Of a stretch of 13,786 nucleotides of DNA, positions 6,118-12,733 are shown one piece after another. Positions within the stretch are counted from its first letter, which is position 1. Every line of letters begins with the position of its first letter. A program made the translations under genes and the position numbers. This DNA comes from an uncultured Oscillospiraceae bacterium. Its GTDB lineage: Bacteria > Bacillota > Clostridia > Oscillospirales > Oscillospiraceae. A model generated the notes under the pieces. That model did no database searches. It had not been told where the DNA came from and worked only from the letters and a program-made list of their open reading frames with translations. The stretch spans positions 1 to 13,786 of the forward strand of contig CAKUAM010000051.1 in the NCBI GenBank assembly GCA_934636305.1, read 5' to 3'.

Positions 6118-7278
6118 ATGAAAAAGCTGATTGCCCTGCTGCTGGCGGCTATCATGGTCTTTGCGCTTGTTGCTTGTGCAGCCAAGACCGAGCCTGCAAA
6201 GGATGAGACCCCGGCAGACACCACGACTACGGATACCTCCGCGGCCGAGACCGAGACCAAGGAAGAAGAAACTCCCGCTGCTGAGACAACGGACGAAGTC
6301 AAAAAGACCATCTACGTCCTCGCTCCGAACCCCGACCACGGCTGGACCGGCGCCATCGGCGTCTTTGCTCAGCAGAAGGTTGACGAGCTGAACGCAGAGG
6401 GCAAATACAACGCGGTCCTGCAGACGTTCGCTTCCGCTGACGACCAGATCAAGCAGATTGAGGACATCATTGCCAACAATCCTGGCGACGGCTCCATCGG
6501 CGTTGCGATGCTGCCGGCAGGCGAGGCTCTGGAGAATGCAATCCGTCAGCTCGCTGACGCAGGCATCCCCTACACCGCTGCTGACCGTATCATCACCTCT
6601 GTTGCTGACACCGCTGTCTCCAACATCAAGTACGACAACATTGAGATCGGCGCTGCTGCTGCCAGCTATCTGGTTGACAATGGCATGAAGGAAGGCGACA
6701 AGGTTGTCGTCATCGAAGGCGACGGCTCCTCCGCTGATACCGACCGTACTGACGGCTTCAACAAGTATCTGCTGGGCGAAATCGAGTACAACGGCAAGAA
6801 GATCGATACCCCGTGGACCAGCCTCGACAGCGTCTCCTACTCCGGCTCTACCGGCTGGAACCCGGCCAACGCACAGGCTTATTTCGAGACCTATATGTCC
6901 AACGCAGCCAATGCCGACACCAAGTACATTGCCAGCTGGGACTCCGGCCTGACGATGGGTGTGTTTGATGCTCTGGGTGGATCTGCAATCGATGAAGCTA
7001 CCAAGGAAGCATTCCTTGCCAACGCTCCGTACATCACTGGCTGCGGCGGCCCGAAGTCGATGTACCAGATCATCGCTGGCGACTACAGCGCATACCCTGT
7101 TGCTGAGTCGTTCGGCGGCATCATGGATGTCACCTATCCGCCTGCAATGATCCAGGATACCGTTCAGGCTCTCGTTGATTTCTTCGATGGCAAGGACGTT
7201 CCGCAGGAGAACACGCAGTCCGCACAGTGTGTCACAGCTGACAACGTTGCTGACTTCATGGACAAGGGCTTCGAATAA
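6118..7278 (+). CDS. Sugar ABC transporter substrate-binding lipoprotein, 386 aa
   Basis: This is an extracytoplasmic receptor that captures the sugar and delivers it to the permease. A type II signal peptide covers residues 1-19 with lipobox LVAC and lipid-attachment Cys20. A flexible linker at 22-62, rich in Thr, Glu, Asp and Pro, tethers the domain to the membrane. The mature part is a type I periplasmic-binding-protein fold (Peripla_BP_4, RbsB-like), beginning KKTIYVLAPNPDHGWTGAIG. It later shows ENAIRQLADAGIPYTAADR and VVVIEGDGSSADTDRTDGF, where Asp and Arg residues typically contact the sugar. The gene has AGGAGGA (6104-6110) seven bases before its ATG and strongly biased C-ending codons, suggesting high expression. 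A hairpin follows in the gap before the ATPase gene. The length beyond RbsB is due mainly to the linker. The ligand is unknown. Confidence 0.95.
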   Translation: MKKLIALLLAAIMVFALVACAAKTEPAKDETPADTTTTDTSAAETETKEEETPAAETTDEVKKTIYVLAPNPDHGWTGAIGVFAQQKVDELNAEGKYNAVLQTFASADDQIKQIEDIIANNPGDGSIGVAMLPAGEALENAIRQLADAGIPYTAADRIITSVADTAVSNIKYDNIEIGAAAASYLVDNGMKEGDKVVVIEGDGSSADTDRTDGFNKYLLGEIEYNGKKIDTPWTSLDSVSYSGSTGWNPANAQAYFETYMSNAANADTKYIASWDSGLTMGVFDALGGSAIDEATKEAFLANAPYITGCGGPKSMYQIIAGDYSAYPVAESFGGIMDVTYPPAMIQDTVQALVDFFDGKDVPQENTQSAQCVTADNVADFMDKGFE

Positions 7279-7291
7279 GCCCTGACGGACA

Positions 7292-7308
7292 GCCGGAACG
7301 GCTCCGGC
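7292..7308 (+). other. Small GC stem-loop after the binding-protein gene
   Basis: GCCGGA (7292-7297) pairs with TCCGGC (7303-7308) across a 5-base loop, 13 bases past the binding-protein stop codon. There is no U-run after it, so it is not a terminator. It precedes the larger hairpin at 7331-7356. Confidence 0.45.
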
Positions 7309-7330
7309 GAACCACAATAAACGAATCAGC

Positions 7331-7356
7331 CGGTGTCCCACGCAAGTGGGACACCG
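7331..7356 (+). promoter_or_regulatory. GCAA-capped 11-bp hairpin between binding-protein and ATPase genes
   Basis: CGGTGTCCCAC (7331-7341) pairs perfectly with GTGGGACACCG (7346-7356), closed by the GNRA tetraloop GCAA. No T-tract follows, so transcription should continue. Stable hairpins in this position are known to protect upstream binding-protein mRNA from 3' exonucleases and so raise its level over the transporter genes; that role here is inference. Confidence 0.75.
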
Positions 7357-7379
7357 CTGCGCTTAATCGGAGAATCACT

Positions 7380-8885
7380 ATGAACATTCTGGAAATGCAC
7401 AATATCCACAAGGCGTTTGTGGGTGTCACGGTTCTGCATGGCGTTGATCTGACGGTGCGTCAGGGTGAGGTCCATGCACTGCTGGGCGAAAATGGTGCCG
7501 GCAAATCCACGCTGATGAATATTCTCACCGGTGTACACCGTCTGGATGAAGGCCGGGTTGTGTTTGACGGCAAAGACATCACGAACTGTTCCATCGCGGA
7601 AAGCGAAAAGGCGGGCATTGCGTTCGTGCATCAGGAGTTGAGCCTGTTCAACGATCTGACTGTCTGTGAAAACATTTTCTTCAATAAAGAGCTTGTCACG
7701 AAGGGCGGCCGGCTCAAAAAGAAGGAAATGATCCAAAAATGCTATGAGGTTTTTGAGAAGCTGGGCGTCAATATTGACCCGACTGCTCCCGTAGAGAACC
7801 TGAGCGCAAGCGAAAAGCAGACGCTCGAAATTGCAAAGGCAATTTTCTTTGAGGCAAAGCTGCTGATCCTCGACGAGCCGACGACAGCACTGAGCAACGA
7901 GGAAATTGACCATCTGTTCAGTCTTGTAAATAAGCTGAAGGACGACGGTAAGTCGTTTATCTTCATTTCTCATAAGATGCCGGAAATTTTCCGGATTGCG
8001 GATCGCTATACGGTCCTGCGGAACGGAGAATTTATCCAGAGCGGCGATATCACGGATGTCACCGCACAGGAGGTTACCTCCGTCATGGTCGGCAGCAGCT
8101 TCAGCAGCGCTGAGATTTATGCCCCGCGCGAGATGGGCGAGAGCGTTCTGCGGCTGTCGCATGTCTCAGGGCCGGGCTTTGACGATGTGGATCTGAACGT
8201 GCGCCGCGGCGAAATTCTCGGCATCACCGGCCTGCAGGGCTCCGGTGCCAGCGAGATGATGCAGTGTGTGTTCGGCGAGCTGCCGTCCTACGAAGGCACA
8301 ATTGAGGTAAAGGGCAAGGCGCTGACGCATAACAGCATCCACAATGCCATGCGCAGCAAGATTGCATTCCTGCCGGCAAACCGCAAGGAAAACTCCGTGC
8401 TGCCGGACCTTTCGATCCTGGAGAATATGTACATCTCAGAGCATACCCTTTCCGGCAGACATCCGGCTATCCGGGTTGAAAAGGAGCTGGAGAAGTATGC
8501 CGAGCAGAAGGAAAAGCTCAACATCAAGGCTGTTGATGCCCATGATCTGATTTTGTCCCTCTCCGGCGGCAACCAGCAGAAGGTGTTTTTTGCTCGCTGG
8601 CTTAATACGGAGGCGGAAATCCTCCTGCTGGACAACCCGACGCAGGGTATTGACGTCGGTGCGAAGGCAGAAATCTACAAGCTGATCCTGAAACTGGCGG
8701 AAGAAGGAAAAACGGTTCTGGTCAATTCTCAGGAAATTCCGGAGCTGCAGCGCGTGGCAGACCGCTGTGCGGTGTTCTACTCCGGCAGGATCGTGAAGAT
8801 CCTGTCCCACGAAGAAATTACGGAGCATACGGTCATGCTGTATGCCACCAACGCAATTGAACTTGAGGAGGCAAACGCAACATGA
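7380..8885 (+). CDS. Sugar ABC transporter ATP-binding protein (RbsA/MglA type), 501 aa
   Basis: This is a cytoplasmic tandem ATPase that powers sugar import. NBD1 has Walker A GENGAGKST (36-44), Q-loop Gln85, an atypical signature LSASEKQTLEIAKA (141-154), Walker B LLILDEP (161-167, Glu166) and H-loop His198. NBD2 has a degenerate Walker A (ITGLQGSGASEM, 282-293) as usual for this family and the signature LSGGNQQK (394-401). Its Walker B is ILLLDNPTQGIDVGAK, where Asn419 replaces the usual catalytic Glu, and the H-loop position is Ser450 (VNSQE). Hydrolysis therefore probably rests on the first composite site. A GGAG (7369-7372) precedes the ATG. The stop codon overlaps the permease start in ATGA, implying translational coupling. 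Confidence 0.97.
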   Translation: MNILEMHNIHKAFVGVTVLHGVDLTVRQGEVHALLGENGAGKSTLMNILTGVHRLDEGRVVFDGKDITNCSIAESEKAGIAFVHQELSLFNDLTVCENIFFNKELVTKGGRLKKKEMIQKCYEVFEKLGVNIDPTAPVENLSASEKQTLEIAKAIFFEAKLLILDEPTTALSNEEIDHLFSLVNKLKDDGKSFIFISHKMPEIFRIADRYTVLRNGEFIQSGDITDVTAQEVTSVMVGSSFSSAEIYAPREMGESVLRLSHVSGPGFDDVDLNVRRGEILGITGLQGSGASEMMQCVFGELPSYEGTIEVKGKALTHNSIHNAMRSKIAFLPANRKENSVLPDLSILENMYISEHTLSGRHPAIRVEKELEKYAEQKEKLNIKAVDAHDLILSLSGGNQQKVFFARWLNTEAEILLLDNPTQGIDVGAKAEIYKLILKLAEEGKTVLVNSQEIPELQRVADRCAVFYSGRIVKILSHEEITEHTVMLYATNAIELEEANAT

Positions 8886-9937
8886 GCCAGAATACGTTAC
8901 AACAGAAAAAACGCCAGAGCTTTTCTATTGGCCAATATACTTACGTTATTATCTTTGTCGCACTGTTTCTTGTTTATTATCTCGTCAGCGGCCAGCTGAA
9001 ATGGACCGGTATCACCAACATTCTGCGTCACTCCGCAGTTGTCGGCATGATCAGCCTCGGCATGGGCATTATCATTATCACGGGCGACATTGACCTGTCT
9101 GTCGGCGCGATTCTCTGCTGCGTGGCATCCTTTGGCTGCGTGCTGTTCAATCTCATGGCGCTGGCCGAGTGGCCGGTTGCAGTGATCTTCCTGCTGACGG
9201 TTCTGTTCTGCCTGGTGTTCGGCGTGCTGCTTGGCCTTATCAACGGCGTGCTCATCGGCAAGCTCAAGCTGCCGGCGTTCATTGTCACCCTGGCAACGCA
9301 GCTGATCTACCGTTCTGTTTCGCAGTATGTCAGCCGTATTCTTCCGGCTGCAATCAAGGGCGTTTCGACCAACAACTATAAGATGGTGCAGGGCCCGGCC
9401 CGTGACGCCATGTATGGCTTCGGCAACGGCCAGATCCTGACGCTGCCGGTCTGCGGCCTGCTGTTTGTGGTGTTCTCCATTGTGCTTATCTATGTCACGA
9501 CCAGCACGAAATACGGCAAGCGTCTGTTTGCCATCGGCTCGAATGCCAAGGCGGCGCATATGGCCGGTATTGACGTCGAGGGCACCCGTATGTCTGTGTT
9601 TACCCTGACCGGCCTGCTGTGCGGCATCGGTGCGGCAATGTGGCTGTGCATGCAGAGCAACGTTGACCCGGCTACCACGGGCATGAACAATGAAATGTTC
9701 GCTATCGCGGCAGTCGTCCTCGGTGGAATCGCCATGTCCGGCGGCAAGGGCCGTCTGGTCGGTGTCATTTTCGGTACGCTCAGCTACACGGTCATCGATA
9801 AGATCATTGCAGCTCTGAATGTGGACTCCCTGATCAACAATGCCATCAAGGGCGCAATCCTGCTGATTGCGATCGTGATTCAGGTGCTTGGCCCGCAGCT
9901 CAAGAACGCGAAGAAAAAGACTCCTGCAGCAAAATAA
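8882..9937 (+). CDS. Sugar ABC transporter permease (RbsC type), 351 aa
   Basis: This is an integral membrane permease of the BPD_transp_2 family, expected to work as a homodimer since it is the only permease in the operon. Hydrophobic segments run from about residue 20 (YVIIFVALFLVYYLV) to 338 (ILLIAIVIQVLG), about eight to ten in all. The conserved ITGDIDLSVGA (67-77) follows the third segment. The cytoplasmic ATPase-contact loop is YGKRLFAIGSNAKAAHMAGI (211-230), and VLGGIAMSGGKGRL (279-292) is the late family motif. It begins within the ATPase stop codon (ATGA), with GAGGAGG (8865-8871) ten bases ahead. It ends the operon, five bases before a strong terminator. Confidence 0.97.
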   Translation: MSQNTLQQKKRQSFSIGQYTYVIIFVALFLVYYLVSGQLKWTGITNILRHSAVVGMISLGMGIIIITGDIDLSVGAILCCVASFGCVLFNLMALAEWPVAVIFLLTVLFCLVFGVLLGLINGVLIGKLKLPAFIVTLATQLIYRSVSQYVSRILPAAIKGVSTNNYKMVQGPARDAMYGFGNGQILTLPVCGLLFVVFSIVLIYVTTSTKYGKRLFAIGSNAKAAHMAGIDVEGTRMSVFTLTGLLCGIGAAMWLCMQSNVDPATTGMNNEMFAIAAVVLGGIAMSGGKGRLVGVIFGTLSYTVIDKIIAALNVDSLINNAIKGAILLIAIVIQVLGPQLKNAKKKTPAAK

Positions 9938-9942
9938 ACAGC

Positions 9943-9979
9943 AAACGCCTCCTGTTTCAGCTGAAACAGGAGGCGTTTT
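9943..9979 (+). terminator. Terminator of the sugar operon
   Basis: An 18-base arm (9943-9960) is perfectly self-complementary to 9961-9978, and the stem ends in TTTT (9976-9979). It starts five bases after the permease stop. The reverse strand also ends in TTT, so it may partly act on transcripts from the right. Confidence 0.88.
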
Positions 9980-10078
9980 AAATGACTGATAAGCAGCATT
10001 TTTTTAACAGCGGAGATGCTTGGCTCTATTGGTACACCGGAAATTACACAAATCCAATGGGATGCTCCCTAACAGAGG

Positions 10079-10110
10079 CCCCCTCCTGTTTTAAGCAAAA
10101 CAGGAGGGGG
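10079..10110. terminator. Hairpin past the pepT stop, probable terminator
   Basis: CCCCCTCCTGTTTT (10079-10092) pairs perfectly with AAAACAGGAGGGGG (10097-10110) across AAGC. It lies six bases beyond the pepT stop codon, between convergent genes. Neither strand has a good T-run after the stem. Its arms share CCTCCTGTTT/AAACAGGAGG with the sugar-operon terminator 100 bases away. Confidence 0.6.
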
Positions 10111-10116
10111 TTAAAA

Positions 10117-11334
10117 TCATTCTGCAGCGTTCCACATGAGTGCGGCAAGAAACTGTGTAATAGCCTGCATGTCCTCGACTGGGATATATTCAAACCGTCC
10201 GTGGAAGTTTTCTCCGCCTGTGCAGAGATTCGGGCAGGGCAGCCCCTCAAAGGACAGGCGCGCACCGTCCGTACCGCCGCGGATCGGCACGACACGGGGG
10301 ATGATGCCGGTTTGCTCCATAGCAGCCTTCGCATTCTCAATCAGGAACATGCACGGCTCAATCTTTTCCTTCATATTGTAATAGCTGTCGCGGATGGTAA
10401 GCTCCACGGTGCCGATGCCATAACGGCGGTCAATTTCTGCGCAGACCTTTTGCATGACGGTCTTCCGCCCATCAAATTTTGTACGGTCATGGTCACGGAT
10501 GATATACTGCAGCTCCGCCTGCTCCGTTTCGCCGCGCAGATCGGTCAGATGATAAAAGCCCTCGTAGCCGTCCGTATAATACGGCGTGTCCAGTGCCGGC
10601 AGCAGGCTGTGCAGCTCCATAGCGACCAGCGATGCATTGACCATCTTGCCCTTGGCAGAGCCGGGGTGGATGGATTTTCCGTGGATCGTGATCTTCACGG
10701 CGGCGGCGTTGAAATTTTCGTATTCGATTTCACCGATTGCGCCGCCGTCGACTGTATAGGCATAGTCCGCGCCAAAGCCGGCTACGTCAAACAGATCCGC
10801 ACCGCGGCCAATTTCCTCATCCGGCGTAAAGGCGAGGCGGATAGTGCCATGCGGCCTGTCAGACTGCAGAAGCAGCTCTGCTGCGGCCAGAATTTCAGCT
10901 ATGCCGGCCTTGTCGTCCGCACCGAGCAGCGTTGTGCCGTCGGTGACGATCAAATGCTTGCCGATGGAATGACGAAGCTGCGGGTATTCTGCAGGGGAGA
11001 GGATGATGCCCTTTTCCTTATTTAACAGGATATCGCCGCCGTCATAGATGTCTGTGATGCGCGCGCGGATGTTTTCCCCCGGTGCGTCCGGCGCAGTGTC
11101 CATATGGGCAATGAGGCCGTAGACCGGCAGCGGCCGATCACAGTTGGCAGGCACCGTGCCGTATACATAGCCGTGTGCGTCGACGTGTGCGTCCGAAATG
11201 CCCATGTCCTGCATCTGCCGGACAAGCTCCTGCGCCAGCGCAAGCTGCCGCATGGTGGACGGGCAGGTTTCAGAGTTTTCATCCGAGGTCGTATGGAAAG
11301 AAACAAAGTGTAAAAATCGTTCAATGACTGTCAT
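10117..11334 (-). CDS. pepT: Peptidase T (tripeptidase, M20B), 405 aa
   Basis: This is a cytoplasmic zinc aminopeptidase that removes the N-terminal residue of tripeptides. The M20 dizinc site is visible in order: His77 and Asp79 in LIAHMDTAPD, the bridging Asp140 in LLGADDKAG, catalytic Glu173 with Glu174 in TPDEEIGRG, Asp in YTVDGGAIGE, and the late His in GGENFHGRFE. Other PepT hallmarks are HPGSAKGKMVNA in the dimerisation region and IRGGTDGARLSFEGLPCPN. Length is normal. The start at 11334 is fixed by AGGAGG six bases upstream; an in-frame ATG further back has no such site. It lies 71 bases downstream of ackA with a hairpin between, and no separate promoter is evident, so it is probably expressed by partial readthrough. 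Confidence 0.96.
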   Translation of the reverse strand: MTVIERFLHFVSFHTTSDENSETCPSTMRQLALAQELVRQMQDMGISDAHVDAHGYVYGTVPANCDRPLPVYGLIAHMDTAPDAPGENIRARITDIYDGGDILLNKEKGIILSPAEYPQLRHSIGKHLIVTDGTTLLGADDKAGIAEILAAAELLLQSDRPHGTIRLAFTPDEEIGRGADLFDVAGFGADYAYTVDGGAIGEIEYENFNAAAVKITIHGKSIHPGSAKGKMVNASLVAMELHSLLPALDTPYYTDGYEGFYHLTDLRGETEQAELQYIIRDHDRTKFDGRKTVMQKVCAEIDRRYGIGTVELTIRDSYYNMKEKIEPCMFLIENAKAAMEQTGIIPRVVPIRGGTDGARLSFEGLPCPNLCTGGENFHGRFEYIPVEDMQAITQFLAALMWNAAE

Positions 11335-11360
11335 GGAAAACCTCCTTTGCATGAAAACAG

Positions 11361-11391
11361 CAGACAAACAGGGCGGCCAGCGGCCGCCCTG
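11361..11391 (-). terminator. Weak terminator or attenuator between ackA and pepT
   Basis: CAGGGCGGCC (11369-11378) pairs perfectly with GGCCGCCCTG (11382-11391) across the loop AGC. On the minus strand the stem is followed by TTTGTCTG, a short, interrupted T-run. It starts 14 bases after the ackA stop and ends shortly before the pepT ribosome binding site. Confidence 0.65.
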
Positions 11392-11405
11392 TGATGTGAG
11401 AAAGC

Positions 11406-12602
11406 TTACTTTGCCAGTGCGGCAGTATCCTGCGCAATCATGAGCTCTTCGTTGGTCGGGATGACCCAGACTGTGACCTTGGAGTCCGGCGTGGAGATAA
11501 TGACTTCCTCGCCGCGAAGCTTGTTCTTCTCGGGATCGAGCTTAACGCCCAGATACTCCAGACCCTCGCAGATGGATGCGCGCATGGAGCCGGAGTTTTC
11601 GCCGACGCCAGCGGTGAACGCGATGCAGTCGACGCCGCCGAGTGCTGCGGCATAGGCGCCGATGTACTTGCGGACCTCATATGCAAACTTGTCCAGTGCG
11701 AGCTGCGCGGCCTCGTTGCCCTTTTCGGCAGCGGCATCCAGATCACGGAAGTCGGAGGAAACGCCGTCAGACAGAGCCAGAACGCCGGACTTCTTGTTGA
11801 GCATGGTCAGGCACTCGTCAGCGGACATGCCGTATTTGTTCATGATGAACTGCACCACGCAGGCGTCGATGTCGCCGGAGCGCGTGCCCATCGGGACGCC
11901 AGCCAGCGGGCTCAGACCCATGGAGGTATCCTGGCACTTGCCGTCCTTGACCGCGGACAGGGACGAGCCGTTGCCGAGGTGGCAGACGATGACGCGGTGC
12001 GCGTTCTCCACGCCGCCCATCAGCTCGATGCAGCGCTTGGAGACGTACCGGTGCGAGGTACCATGGAAGCCGTAGCGGCGCAGATGATCCTCGGTATAAT
12101 ACTTGGTGGGGATGGCATAGCGGTATGCCTTCGGGGGCATGGTCATATGGAAGGCGGTGTCGAACACAGCAACCTGCGGCTTGCCCGGCATAGCCTTTTC
12201 GCAGGCCTCGATGCCCATGAGGTTGGCCGGGTTGTGGAGCGGGCCAAGCGGGATGCACTCCCGGATGGTGTCCTTGCAGGCCTCGGTAATCAGGCAGGAC
12301 TCGACAAACTTCTCGGCGCCATGGAGGACACGGTGGCCGACAGCGTCGATCTCGTCGACGGACTTGATGACGCCATATTCGGCGTCGACCAGAATGGCCA
12401 TAACAGCCTCGATGGCCTCCTTGTGGGTGGGCATCGGGATATCCTTTTCAAATTTCTTGCCGGCAGCAGGGACCTTGTGGGTCAGACGGCCATCAAGGCC
12501 AATGCGCTCACAGAGGCCCTTGGCGGAAACGTCGCCGGTTTCCGGGTTCATCAGCTGATACTTGAGGCTCGAACTGCCTGCGTTGATAACAAGTACGTTC
12601 AT
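11406..12602 (-). CDS. ackA: Acetate kinase, 398 aa
   Basis: Reversible reaction acetate + ATP to acetyl phosphate + ADP; in fermenters it makes ATP from acetyl phosphate. The ASKHA fold signatures are NAGSSSLKYQ (7-16), GHRVLHG (89-95, Arg91), VFDTAFH (146-152, catalytic Asp148) and YGFHGTSH (177-184, His180). Next come HLGNGSS (208-214), GLSPLAGVPMGTRSGDID (229-246, Arg241), FTAGVGENS and IPTNEE (381-386). All catalytic positions known from Methanosarcina acetate kinase are kept. The start is taken at the ATG at 12602; an in-frame GTG at 12614 overlaps the AGGAG itself. It is not beside pta, its usual partner; it diverges from tmcAL and precedes pepT. Confidence 0.98.
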   Translation of the reverse strand: MNVLVINAGSSSLKYQLMNPETGDVSAKGLCERIGLDGRLTHKVPAAGKKFEKDIPMPTHKEAIEAVMAILVDAEYGVIKSVDEIDAVGHRVLHGAEKFVESCLITEACKDTIRECIPLGPLHNPANLMGIEACEKAMPGKPQVAVFDTAFHMTMPPKAYRYAIPTKYYTEDHLRRYGFHGTSHRYVSKRCIELMGGVENAHRVIVCHLGNGSSLSAVKDGKCQDTSMGLSPLAGVPMGTRSGDIDACVVQFIMNKYGMSADECLTMLNKKSGVLALSDGVSSDFRDLDAAAEKGNEAAQLALDKFAYEVRKYIGAYAAALGGVDCIAFTAGVGENSGSMRASICEGLEYLGVKLDPEKNKLRGEEVIISTPDSKVTVWVIPTNEELMIAQDTAALAK

Positions 12603-12667
12603 TGTTCCATTCACTCCTGTATTTCTTTTTGATGAAATTCATGATAAAATACTCACAGCTACCCATC

Positions 12668-12696
12668 ATCATACAACAAAACCAAAAAGGAAACAA
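12668..12696 (-). promoter_or_regulatory. Promoter of ackA
   Basis: On the minus strand TTGTTT (12696-12691) and TATGAT (12673-12668) are 17 bp apart, predicting a start near 12660 and a leader of about 58 bases. The promoter sits inside the 131-base gap shared with the divergent tmcAL gene. Confidence 0.55.
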
Positions 12697-12733
12697 GGCC
12701 TTTTGGATAAAATTTTGCCGGGGAGGCGCAAGC

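Noticed and set aside
6037..7341. 434-codon open frame antisense to the binding-protein gene
   Set aside because: Same codon-bias shadow. The sense strand has a lipobox, linker and binding-protein fold.
9982..11025. 347-codon plus-strand open frame opposite pepT
   Set aside because: It lies antisense to an intact pepT with all zinc ligands; its own composition is not family-like and it starts inside the intergenic hairpin region.
11979..12632. 217-codon plus-strand frame opposite ackA
   Set aside because: It is antisense to a fully conserved acetate kinase with all catalytic residues.
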